In this document: piece after piece, positions 25,615 to 33,632 of the stretch | Numbering within the stretch: position 1 is the stretch's first letter | Layout of the letters: each line of letters begins with the position of its first letter | The notes under the pieces: generated by a model | Database searches by the model: none | What the model was told of the DNA's origin: nothing | What the model saw: the letters and a program-made list of their open reading frames with translations, nothing else | Origin: Eubacterium sp. | Lineage (GTDB): Bacteria > Bacillota_A > Clostridia > Lachnospirales > Lachnospiraceae | NCBI GenBank assembly: GCA_024687845.1 | Contig: JAILEL010000483.1 | Coordinates: 1 to 43,388, forward strand | DNA length: 43,388 nucleotides | Direction of reading: 5' to 3' | Made by a program: the position numbers and the translations under genes

Positions 25615-27432
25615 ATGAGAAATTTCAATATTGAAGAAGAACTGAATAAGCTGCCTCAAAAACCAGGCGTTTATATTATGCACGATGAAAACGAAGCTAT
25701 TCTTTATGTAGGCAAGGCAATCAATCTGCATAACAGAGTTCGTCAGTATTTTCGTTCTGGTCATGGCCACAACAATTCGCCTAAGATATTAAAGATGGTT
25801 TCGCAGATTGCTTATTTCGAATACATTGTTACTGCTTCAGAAATGGAAGCTCTTATCCTTGAATGTAATCTTATCAAAGAGCACCGTCCAAAATACAATA
25901 CTCTTATGACTGATGACAAGGGATACCCTTATATAAAAATCACCATTCATGAAGATTTTCCACGTGTTATGATGAGTCACCGGATGGGACGTGACAGATC
26001 CATGTATTTCGGACCGTTCACTGATAGAAAAGCCGTTCATGATACTATTTTACTGATTAAGAAGCTTTTTAAAATCAGAAACTGTAATAAAGATCTCAAC
26101 ATTAAGCCTTTAGATGACAGGCCTTGTCTCTATTATCAGATTGGCGAATGTACCGCCCCTTGTTCTTCAAGAATAACCAAGGAAGAATATCGTAAAAATA
26201 TCGATAAGGCCATCAATTTTCTTAATGGTAACACCAAGGAAATCACAAATGAACTAAAACAGCAGATGTCTGAATATGCGGTTTCCATGGAATTTGAGAA
26301 AGCTGCTAAAATAAGAGACCTTATAACAAGTATAGAAAATATATCTGAAAAACAACGTGTCAGCAAAACCAGCACTGAAGACCGGGATATCATTGCCATA
26401 GCAAGGAATAACAGAGATTCTGTTATCGCTATTTTCTTTGTTCGAGACGGCACACTTATAGGACGAGAAAACCATCATATGGAAAACGACGAATCTGACT
26501 CTGACAGTGAAATAATCACCGCTTTCATAAAGCAATATTATGTTGGAACTCCTTTTATTCCAAAAGAAATAATCACTGTTACAGCTATACAGGATGAAAA
26601 TGTAATATCTGAATATCTTTCTCAAAGAAAAGGCAGCAAGGTGAGCATCCTGGTTCCTCAAAAGGGTGAAAAAATGGGACTTATCAAGCTTGCTGAAGAC
26701 AATGCCCGCCTTGTACTTGAACAAGACATAGAAAGAATCAAGCGTCAGGAAAAAAGAACCATCGGAGCCTGTAATGAAATCGCTGAAAAAATCGGCATAG
26801 AGAAGGCTGAACGAATGGAAGCCTATGACATTTCCAATATATCCGGATATCACAGTGTGGCTTCTATGGTAGTATTCTTAAATGGACAACCAAAAAGAAA
26901 TGCTTACCGTAAATTCCGGCTTCAAACCGTGGAAGGACCCGATGATTATGCTTCAATGAAAGAAGTACTCTCACGACGTTTTACAGACGAAAAAATAGGT
27001 ACTTTTCCAGATGTAATAATGATGGACGGTGGTAAGGGCCAGGTTCATGTAGCTGAAGCGGTTCTAAACAGTCTCGGAATAGAAATACCAGTTTGTGGAA
27101 TGGTTAAGGATGATAATCATAGAACCAGGGGATTATTATTTAATGACGAAGAAATCATATTTCCTAATGGAAGCGAAGCCATGCACATGGTAACTGCACT
27201 TCAGGACGAGACTCACAGATTTGCCATTACCTATCACAAACAGCTGAGAAGCGAAAGTCAGACACATTCAATTTTAGATGATATAAGTGGAATCGGGCCG
27301 AAGCGAAGAAAGGCTCTTCTGCTGCATTTTAAAAATGTTGATGAAATAAAAAAAGCAAGTATAGAAGAACTGTTAAATGTTGATGGTATGAATCTTGCAT
27401 CAGCAAATGCAGTCTATGAATTTTTCAATTAA
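25615..27432 (+). CDS. uvrC: Excinuclease ABC subunit C
   Basis: UvrC makes the dual incisions of nucleotide excision repair. The GIY-YIG nuclease is N-terminal (GVYIMHDENEAILYVGKA from about residue 18), the UVR UvrB-contact motif around residues 200-230 (MEFEKAAKIRDLI), the RNase-H-like C-terminal nuclease includes AYDISNISG and DGGKGQV, and a helix-hairpin-helix pair closes the protein (ISGIGPKRRKALL). 605 residues, complete. The ribosome binding site is weak. Divergent from hprK; yqeG follows 23 nt downstream. Confidence 0.97.
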   Translation: MRNFNIEEELNKLPQKPGVYIMHDENEAILYVGKAINLHNRVRQYFRSGHGHNNSPKILKMVSQIAYFEYIVTASEMEALILECNLIKEHRPKYNTLMTDDKGYPYIKITIHEDFPRVMMSHRMGRDRSMYFGPFTDRKAVHDTILLIKKLFKIRNCNKDLNIKPLDDRPCLYYQIGECTAPCSSRITKEEYRKNIDKAINFLNGNTKEITNELKQQMSEYAVSMEFEKAAKIRDLITSIENISEKQRVSKTSTEDRDIIAIARNNRDSVIAIFFVRDGTLIGRENHHMENDESDSDSEIITAFIKQYYVGTPFIPKEIITVTAIQDENVISEYLSQRKGSKVSILVPQKGEKMGLIKLAEDNARLVLEQDIERIKRQEKRTIGACNEIAEKIGIEKAERMEAYDISNISGYHSVASMVVFLNGQPKRNAYRKFRLQTVEGPDDYASMKEVLSRRFTDEKIGTFPDVIMMDGGKGQVHVAEAVLNSLGIEIPVCGMVKDDNHRTRGLLFNDEEIIFPNGSEAMHMVTALQDETHRFAITYHKQLRSESQTHSILDDISGIGPKRRKALLLHFKNVDEIKKASIEELLNVDGMNLASANAVYEFFN

Positions 27433-27455
27433 ACTATCTAATAGGAGAAAATGCC

Positions 27456-27968
27456 GTGTCTATATTTTTATATCCATCCGAATACTATGATTCAACATAT
27501 TCTATTAACTTCAAAAAGTATTATAACTTAGGATACAGAGGTATCATATTTGATATCGATAACACCTTAGTTCCTCATAATGCAATGCATGATGAGCGTT
27601 CAAGACGTCTTTTCAAAAAACTAAATGAGCTAGGCTACAAGATATGCTTTGTTTCCAACAACAAAGAACCACGAGTTAAAGAATTCAACAAGGAAGTTGG
27701 AGGATATTACATTTACAAAGCTGGAAAGCCAAAGAAAAAAGGCTTCATAGAAGCCATGAAAAAAATGAATACAACCCGTGAAAACACTCTTTTCGTTGGT
27801 GATCAGCTATTTACGGATATCTGGGGAGCTAACAACGCAAAGCTCCACTCAATTCTTGTAAAACCAATTGATAAAAAAGAAGAAATCCAGATAGTCTTAA
27901 AGAGATATCTGGAATACCCTATTCTGAAGCTTTATTTGATTAATCATAAGCTTCAAACGAGGCATTAA
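27456..27968 (+). CDS. yqeG: YqeG family HAD-IIIA phosphatase
   Basis: The 170-residue protein has HAD motif I FDIDNTLVPH with D33 and D35, motif II VSNNKEPRV, and a GDQLFTDIWGAN motif IV. YqeG-type phosphatases are widespread in Firmicutes; a physiological substrate is not firmly established. The start is a GTG at 27456, with AGGAG 8 nt upstream; an ATG five bases earlier is in another frame. It follows uvrC and ends before a strong terminator. Confidence 0.92.
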   Translation: MSIFLYPSEYYDSTYSINFKKYYNLGYRGIIFDIDNTLVPHNAMHDERSRRLFKKLNELGYKICFVSNNKEPRVKEFNKEVGGYYIYKAGKPKKKGFIEAMKKMNTTRENTLFVGDQLFTDIWGANNAKLHSILVKPIDKKEEIQIVLKRYLEYPILKLYLINHKLQTRH

Positions 27969-27981
27969 TAATACACAACAC

Positions 27982-28018
27982 AAAAGATGACACCAGAATC
28001 AACTGATGTCATCTTTTT
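27982..28018. terminator. Bidirectional terminator between yqeG and the 697-residue gene
   Basis: AAAAGATGACACCAG pairs with CTGATGTCATCTTTT, with one mismatch, around a six-base loop. Poly-A on one side and poly-T on the other serve the convergent genes on both strands. Confidence 0.88.
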
Positions 28019-28049
28019 TAATCATTATTTTTCTCACTTCAAAGATATA

Positions 28050-30143
28050 TTACAGAATGTCTGCTCTAAGCTTCTTGATTATCTGTAATGTCTTTGTTCT
28101 AAGTTCTTCTGCTTCATAGAGTGAAAGCATTGTATCCATATCAAACTTAGTCTTCATAAGAAGATTGATCCAGTCATTTACATAGTCCTTAACATACTCA
28201 ACATTTTCATCAGACTTATCTTTAAGAATAGCCTGAAGATTATTGATATTCTCTACTACTGAAGCAGAGATTGATACATTTGAACCAGAAGATGACTGAG
28301 AACCTTCATCTGAAAGCTCGATAACCTTACCAGTCTTAGTGATAATAACCTTCTTATTTGGAGTAGACTCTGGCTTAGCTGCCTGTCCACCACCTCTCTT
28401 ATCAATAAGCTTCTCCGTAGCCTTGATAAGACAAACTACAGAATATGTAGCTTCCATAGGTGACTGTTCAGCCTGACCTTTAGTCTCATACTGATGCCAC
28501 AGCCATTCAGATTTAAGAAGCATTTCCTCGATCTTAGAATCATCAAGGAGCTTTCTCAGATCGCTATCAACAGATGCAGCAACCTTTGAACCAAAAAGTC
28601 CACCACGTACAGGCTGTGCAGAATCAGCCTTCTTATATTTTGCAGGTAATATAATATTATCAAAAGTCTTGATAAGATGTTTCTCTGCAACCTTTGGATC
28701 GTAATCACTACTGATAATAGCGATTCTTCCACCATTAAGACCATTAACGATCATGTCCTCAGCAGCCATAAATACAAGTGTCTTCTGACGATCATCAATC
28801 ATCTGTTTAATCTCATAATTTGTCTTTGACTTCTCAAGGATAGCATTCTTACGAACCTTAAATGCCTTAATCTTCTCTTTGATACTGAAGAACATCTTCA
28901 AAAGAGATGGATTAGCATTTACATAGTCATTTATCCAGGTAATCTCAACATACTGATGCTCGATCTTGTTAGAAAGCTCATATACATTGTATCCATCAAA
29001 TACAACATTAAGTGTAGTATAAAGCTTTTCAAGTATCTCATACTTCTCTTCCCATGAACGTCCGGTAACATCAGAATTAACGAGTTCTTTGATACCACAT
29101 TCATAGAATACAAGATTGTATTCGTAAAGACCTTCAAAAATATTAGTCTTTCCTGAAAGCTGTGCACCAGCACCAAGAATCTGAAGATTCTTCTTCATAT
29201 CAGGTTCATTTTCAATATACAGATAAACCTTCTTAACAAATGCAGATACTTCACTTATAAGTGTATCGATTCTCTTATTATAAAGCTCCTGCTTAGAAAT
29301 AGCTGTAAGTATATTTCTACTAAGAACGCTTGTATCCTGTGTATTATTTACATTTCTGATAAGTTCTTTGAAGCTCTCATAAACAGCCATATTATCAATA
29401 GGGATAAATTCAGCATTAAGTCCATAGAACTCAAAAGCCTTATTGTAATCCTTATTTGCAATGAATGTATTGAAAAGACCTATTGAAAGCTGAGTCTTAT
29501 AATCATTTCCTACATGAGGATCTTCAACTACATAATCATAGAGAACTTCAAGATTGCTGAGATAAGCATCTGAATTAGCAAGAGATGTAGGAAGTCCCAT
29601 GTCCATAACGACATTTATAAGATCTAGGTAACCAAGTAAAGCTTTATCAAAGTTCTTAGGTCTGTCATCATCTTCAAGAATCTGATAACTAACATTAATA
29701 AGAAGCGGAGCTATTCTCTCACCGATGAGCTTCATAGCCTCTCCAAACTTCTCTCTCTGATAAAGATAAATAAGCCAGATGCTGTATCTGTAAATACCAG
29801 TTGTATTTATAGGAGCATCAATATCTGATGGATCTATATCACCATAAACGAATTTGAAAAGTGGTTCGATCCATTCATCGATCTCATATCTTCCCTTAGC
29901 CTTGATATTTTCGTCAACGAACTCACCAAGTTCATAAAGCTTAGCGCACTGAGACTTAACCTCTTCTTCAACGTTCATGTTGGTCAAGTCAAAATTACTA
30001 TCCTTAAGATAGTCTATAACCAGTGCGTAAAAGCCATCCTCTACCTGCTCATTCAGAAAGCGGATAAGCAAGCTTTTATTATTAGATGCAGCAATAGATA
30101 ATACATTATTATCCCCACCTGTAATATTAGCTGGTAACGCCAT
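28050..30143 (-). CDS. Uncharacterised 697-residue helical protein
   Basis: I do not recognise this protein. It has no signal peptide or membrane helix and appears mostly helical in the first 570 residues, with scattered TPR-like spacing (for example DYNKAFEFYG, REKFGEAMKLIGE). A loop GAQLSGKT at residues 326-333 matches the Walker A pattern and is preceded by a short hydrophobic run (LQIL), but no convincing Walker B was found. A low-complexity linker rich in Gly, Ser and Lys (about 585-630) separates a C-terminal helical domain. AAGGAGGA lies 7 nt before the ATG, and a near-consensus promoter is upstream, so it is probably well expressed. It follows the MutS-like gene on the same strand. 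Confidence 0.75.
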   Translation of the reverse strand: MALPANITGGDNNVLSIAASNNKSLLIRFLNEQVEDGFYALVIDYLKDSNFDLTNMNVEEEVKSQCAKLYELGEFVDENIKAKGRYEIDEWIEPLFKFVYGDIDPSDIDAPINTTGIYRYSIWLIYLYQREKFGEAMKLIGERIAPLLINVSYQILEDDDRPKNFDKALLGYLDLINVVMDMGLPTSLANSDAYLSNLEVLYDYVVEDPHVGNDYKTQLSIGLFNTFIANKDYNKAFEFYGLNAEFIPIDNMAVYESFKELIRNVNNTQDTSVLSRNILTAISKQELYNKRIDTLISEVSAFVKKVYLYIENEPDMKKNLQILGAGAQLSGKTNIFEGLYEYNLVFYECGIKELVNSDVTGRSWEEKYEILEKLYTTLNVVFDGYNVYELSNKIEHQYVEITWINDYVNANPSLLKMFFSIKEKIKAFKVRKNAILEKSKTNYEIKQMIDDRQKTLVFMAAEDMIVNGLNGGRIAIISSDYDPKVAEKHLIKTFDNIILPAKYKKADSAQPVRGGLFGSKVAASVDSDLRKLLDDSKIEEMLLKSEWLWHQYETKGQAEQSPMEATYSVVCLIKATEKLIDKRGGGQAAKPESTPNKKVIITKTGKVIELSDEGSQSSSGSNVSISASVVENINNLQAILKDKSDENVEYVKDYVNDWINLLMKTKFDMDTMLSLYEAEELRTKTLQIIKKLRADIL

Positions 30144-30178
30144 ATTATACTCCTCCTTAAGATGTCATACTATATTAA

Positions 30179-30207
30179 ATTTTAACGAATTTACATAAAA
30201 CTGTCAA
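30179..30207 (-). promoter_or_regulatory. Promoter of the 697-residue gene
   Basis: TTGACA (30202-30207), 17 nt, TAAAAT (30179-30184) on the minus strand, about 36 nt upstream of the ATG. Confidence 0.7.
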
Positions 30208-30240
30208 CGTCATTTTGTTAGTATTTTATAATTTTTTTTG

Positions 30241-32076
30241 TTAATCTTGCACAAGACCGGCCATTTTTAGTATCGCAATCGCATTTCGTGTTGTACACCT
30301 TCCATCCCTGATCTTATAATCAAACTGCAAGGTATTATTCACATACTGTTCTTCAAAATGATAATTGTCTACATTTTTTCCATCAATTGTCTTAAGATCA
30401 CATAATTCAAAATCATGAGTTGTAACAATAACCATAGAATTTCCAGCAGCGAGTTTTTTCAATGCTTCCTCAGAACCTACTATTCTGTCAGCAGAATTAG
30501 TACCCTTGAAAATCTCATCTATAAGACAAATCGCAGGAATATCAGGATTCTGGGAAACATATTCTGCCATTTCCTTAATTCGAAGAATTTCAGCATAAAA
30601 CGTTGATATTCCACCTGAAACATCATCCATAACTCTCATAGAAGTAAATATTTTCATATACGGCACCCTGAAGGAAGAAGCACAAACTCCACTTCCGGTA
30701 AATGAAAGTACCATATTTACTGCTATCGTTCTCATAAATGTAGTTTTTCCAGACATGTTAGATCCTGTAATAACTGTAAGTTTTCCATCGATTTCTGAAC
30801 TATTAGAAATAACAGTATCTGGATTAAGGAGTGGATGATATATATCCTTGACTGATATTTTAAGATCATCATTATCCTTCTCATGAATATAAATATCAGG
30901 CTTCTGTGTTTTTCTGACAAGAGATAAAACAGCAAGGGATTCAAGTTCCTCTATGTCCGCAATAATATCTATACACTCATCGAAAACACCACTATTATTT
31001 TTGCTCCATTTAGCTGCAGCAAAAGCAATATAATAATCCCATCCAAGAAATCCTGCTAAAATCATATGAACAAGAGGATTAAAGGAAATATTATTTATCG
31101 TTCCGATAGTTCCCAGACTTTTTATCGCACGAAGCAGACCGTCCTGACTGGTTACTCTGGAATGGATTTTCTTTAAAATCTGAGATTCAAACTGTCTGTC
31201 ACCAATCTGCCTGAGCATTTTATAGTAGTCATTTGCTGCCGTGCCATACTTATAAACTGGTTCTATAATAATGTCCTGCAAGGTTTTAGGGAACCATGTA
31301 AGCATTATACCAATAATAAAAGAAGCAAGAATTCTGGCAGGATTCTGACCACCAGCAAGAACCATTACGACTGTAGCAATATTTATAGCCGGAACCAGGA
31401 TCATAAGAGGATAAAAGAAAGCAGGGAAATCACCTGGTTTTAATTCTTTTGCCGGCTTCTTCTCTTCCTCATCAGACATCGAGAATTCAGCTCTTTTCTC
31501 AAGTTCTTTCTTTCTTCGTTCAACGATACGTTCGGAAGTAGCCTCAAAATCGATCATAAAATCCATTTTTGAACCAATTTCAGTAATTGCTTCATATCTT
31601 TCATCTATTTCCTTACTAAAGTCTTTTTTTAAAGAAAGAGTGTCTGCAAGCTTCTTTCTTCCTTCAAATGTATGAGCTATACATATCATTTGAAACAAAG
31701 AATTCTTTCCCAATAGATCCAGATCATAAGAAAGAGTATCTTCCTTAGTCAAAAAATCTGACCCATCATCCTGAAAGCCTCTCCACTCTCCAGATACTCT
31801 CATAAGATACCTATTGATTACATTTGATTTAGCTTTAGAAGCAAGAATTTTCTCATCTATATCACCATGATACTTCACAAGAAAAATGAAAATAATAAAA
31901 AGTACTATTGATACAATAAGTAAGATAGTATTTTTTTCTGAAAAACTCATAAAAAGAAGTATAATAGCAACAAGAAAAACAATCAGTCTGACAACAGCAA
32001 TTTTTGAAAAAAGCTTATCAAGCTTAAGTCTGTCCTGTTCAATCACTTCTTGTTGTTTGCTCAATTCATCCTTCAT
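30241..32076 (-). CDS. Membrane-anchored MutS-like ATPase
   Basis: The C-terminal 180 residues are a MutS-family ATPase: Walker A GSNMSGKTTF near residues 437-446, then FTSMRVMDDVSGGISTFYAEI and the Walker B ICLIDEIFKGTNSADR, ending with the VTTHDFEL segment. The N-terminal half differs from MutS: two helices at about residues 31-46 and 53-69 and another hydrophobic pair near 225-275 anchor it in the membrane, and the mismatch-recognition domain is absent. Such MutS-related membrane proteins occur in Firmicutes and Bacteroidetes without known function. The ATG at 32076 follows GGAGG by 6 nt. About 611 residues. Confidence 0.88.
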   Translation of the reverse strand: MKDELSKQQEVIEQDRLKLDKLFSKIAVVRLIVFLVAIILLFMSFSEKNTILLIVSIVLFIIFIFLVKYHGDIDEKILASKAKSNVINRYLMRVSGEWRGFQDDGSDFLTKEDTLSYDLDLLGKNSLFQMICIAHTFEGRKKLADTLSLKKDFSKEIDERYEAITEIGSKMDFMIDFEATSERIVERRKKELEKRAEFSMSDEEEKKPAKELKPGDFPAFFYPLMILVPAINIATVVMVLAGGQNPARILASFIIGIMLTWFPKTLQDIIIEPVYKYGTAANDYYKMLRQIGDRQFESQILKKIHSRVTSQDGLLRAIKSLGTIGTINNISFNPLVHMILAGFLGWDYYIAFAAAKWSKNNSGVFDECIDIIADIEELESLAVLSLVRKTQKPDIYIHEKDNDDLKISVKDIYHPLLNPDTVISNSSEIDGKLTVITGSNMSGKTTFMRTIAVNMVLSFTGSGVCASSFRVPYMKIFTSMRVMDDVSGGISTFYAEILRIKEMAEYVSQNPDIPAICLIDEIFKGTNSADRIVGSEEALKKLAAGNSMVIVTTHDFELCDLKTIDGKNVDNYHFEEQYVNNTLQFDYKIRDGRCTTRNAIAILKMAGLVQD

Positions 32077-32135
32077 AATCAACCTCCGATAAAATCACCA
32101 TAATAATTTATCATATATTACTTGTTCATTCAATG

Positions 32136-32164
32136 TTGATTTTTTCCAATCTCTGCATTAAAAT
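32136..32164 (+). promoter_or_regulatory. Promoter of the Lys/Glu/Ala-rich protein gene
   Basis: TTGATT (32136-32141), 17 nt, TAAAAT (32159-32164) on the plus strand, 44 nt before the ATG. Confidence 0.6.
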
Positions 32165-32207
32165 ATCTATTATCTTAATAGAAACATAGAAAGGTAGGTA
32201 TTTTATT

Positions 32208-32744
32208 ATGGCAAGAAGAGGGTTATTTGGCAGTTTACTAGTTGTTACAGCTGCTACAGCTGCTGCTGCAGGTGTATGCTATCTATTCAAAGAAGAGATA
32301 AGAGGCACAGATACTTACAAGAAAATGAATGACAAGTATGATGTTGATAACAAGATTAAGAAATATTCCGCTAAAGCAAAGGATACTGCTTATGAACTGA
32401 AAGACAAGGCAAAGGTTGCTGCAAAGGATATCAAAGCTAAGGCCGATGAATGGAAGGCATCCAATGATGATTCAGTTTTTGAAGATGATGAAATAATCAT
32501 TGATGGAGAATACAACGAGAATCGTGATTATGTTTCTATCACTCCTGAAGAAGTAAAGGATGCAGCTACTGAAAAGGCTGAAGAAATCAAAGAAGCCGCT
32601 GCTGATAAAGCTGAAGAAGTAAAGGATAAAGTCGAAGAGATTAAAGATGAAGCAGCTCAGAAGGTTGATATAAAAAAGGACGCTGCTGATAAAGCCGAAG
32701 ATAACAATTCCGCTTCAGTTGACAACAATATCGTTTTGGAATAA
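32208..32744 (+). CDS. Small Ala/Lys/Glu-rich helical protein with N-terminal membrane segment
   Basis: The 178-residue protein begins with a basic start and a short hydrophobic segment of about residues 8-27 (LLVVTAATAAAAGVCYLF), followed by long charged amphipathic helices with an imperfect 11-residue-like pattern (EKAEEIKEAAADKAEEVKD) and an acidic stretch. The layout recalls YtxH-like and LEA-like stress proteins of Gram-positives, but the match is one of composition only. It is transcribed alone on the plus strand and ends at a shared terminator. Ser/Asp-rich regions may be disordered. Function unknown. Confidence 0.7.
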   Translation: MARRGLFGSLLVVTAATAAAAGVCYLFKEEIRGTDTYKKMNDKYDVDNKIKKYSAKAKDTAYELKDKAKVAAKDIKAKADEWKASNDDSVFEDDEIIIDGEYNENRDYVSITPEEVKDAATEKAEEIKEAAADKAEEVKDKVEEIKDEAAQKVDIKKDAADKAEDNNSASVDNNIVLE

Positions 32745-32783
32745 TTTACATAATATCCAGTTGTGACAATAGAACAATATTAA

Positions 32784-32817
32784 AAAAAGATGACAGCAAT
32801 CTAACTGTCATCTTTTT
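32784..32817. terminator. Bidirectional terminator shared by convergent genes
   Basis: AAAAAGATGACAG and CTGTCATCTTTTT form a perfect 13-bp stem around an eight-base loop. The loop and right arm contain the last codons and stop of the minus-strand gene. Confidence 0.9.
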
Positions 32818-33574
32818 CTATGTTACTCACATTCCTTTTTTCAATATCAGTATGTGAAATATAATATGTTACAATATAATTCTCTGTTTTAAACACATTC
32901 CCATCCTGTTCAATAAGCTTTTCACGTAGTTCATCGTCCAGTCTGTATATCAACTTATGTCGAGATAATCCGGTACCTTTATTACTGAAAGAAAAATTAA
33001 ATGATGGATATAGAAAAGCCAAAACAATATACAGAATAGTAACTCCTATTATAATGACAGAAAGGAATTTGCCAAGTCTTAGAGCCTTAATCCTACTAGC
33101 CGGATAAGTAATTTCATTTATTATAACAGGATTTACAAAACCTTTTGTACTATCCTCTCCCAGACCTGCCCAATCAGAATATTCTTTCTCAATATAAGTC
33201 GATACCTTTTCATTTTTTTCAAGTCTCGCAAATATATTAACCATCGATGTACCCGACTTAAGTCTATTCACAGTTTCATCAGATAAAACATATATCCTTA
33301 CACTATCACCTTGAAAATCATAATAAAAGGCGCCTGAAATGTTATCTTGAGATTCATAATCAAAACCAGCCGGACTAATGCTCCCCGGAACTCTCATGGA
33401 AACATTATATTTTCCTTCCATGAAGGCATAGTCCACTTCCCTGTCCTCAATCTCATAAACCGTATATTCATCCAGCATAGAAAGATTAAGTGTGATGATC
33501 ACAAGCAGGAATTCTATCACCAGAACAGGAAAGGACATAGCTATAAGATTTCGATTAATTAGTCTCCGAAACAT
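32801..33574 (-). CDS. Two-helix membrane protein of unknown function
   Basis: The 257-residue protein has a helix at about residues 13-30 and another near 167-191, with an extracytoplasmic domain of about 130 residues between them and a C-terminal charged cytoplasmic tail of about 65 residues. No family was recognised. The topology (outer sensor-like domain flanked by two helices) would fit a sensor or assembly factor, but no catalytic or signalling output domain is visible. It lies 58 nt downstream of leuS on the same strand and its final codons are part of the terminator stem. Confidence 0.7.
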   Translation of the reverse strand: MFRRLINRNLIAMSFPVLVIEFLLVIITLNLSMLDEYTVYEIEDREVDYAFMEGKYNVSMRVPGSISPAGFDYESQDNISGAFYYDFQGDSVRIYVLSDETVNRLKSGTSMVNIFARLEKNEKVSTYIEKEYSDWAGLGEDSTKGFVNPVIINEITYPASRIKALRLGKFLSVIIIGVTILYIVLAFLYPSFNFSFSNKGTGLSRHKLIYRLDDELREKLIEQDGNVFKTENYIVTYYISHTDIEKRNVSNIEKDDS

Positions 33575-33632
33575 TCTCTGCGCCTTTTCATTAATAAAAG
33601 ATATTGTAACTGTTCAGTTGCTACAGCTATTC

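Noticed and set aside
26254..26853. A 199-codon minus-strand frame opposite uvrC
   Set aside because: It lies wholly within uvrC, has no ribosome binding site and a low-complexity Phe/Tyr-rich product typical of antisense frames.
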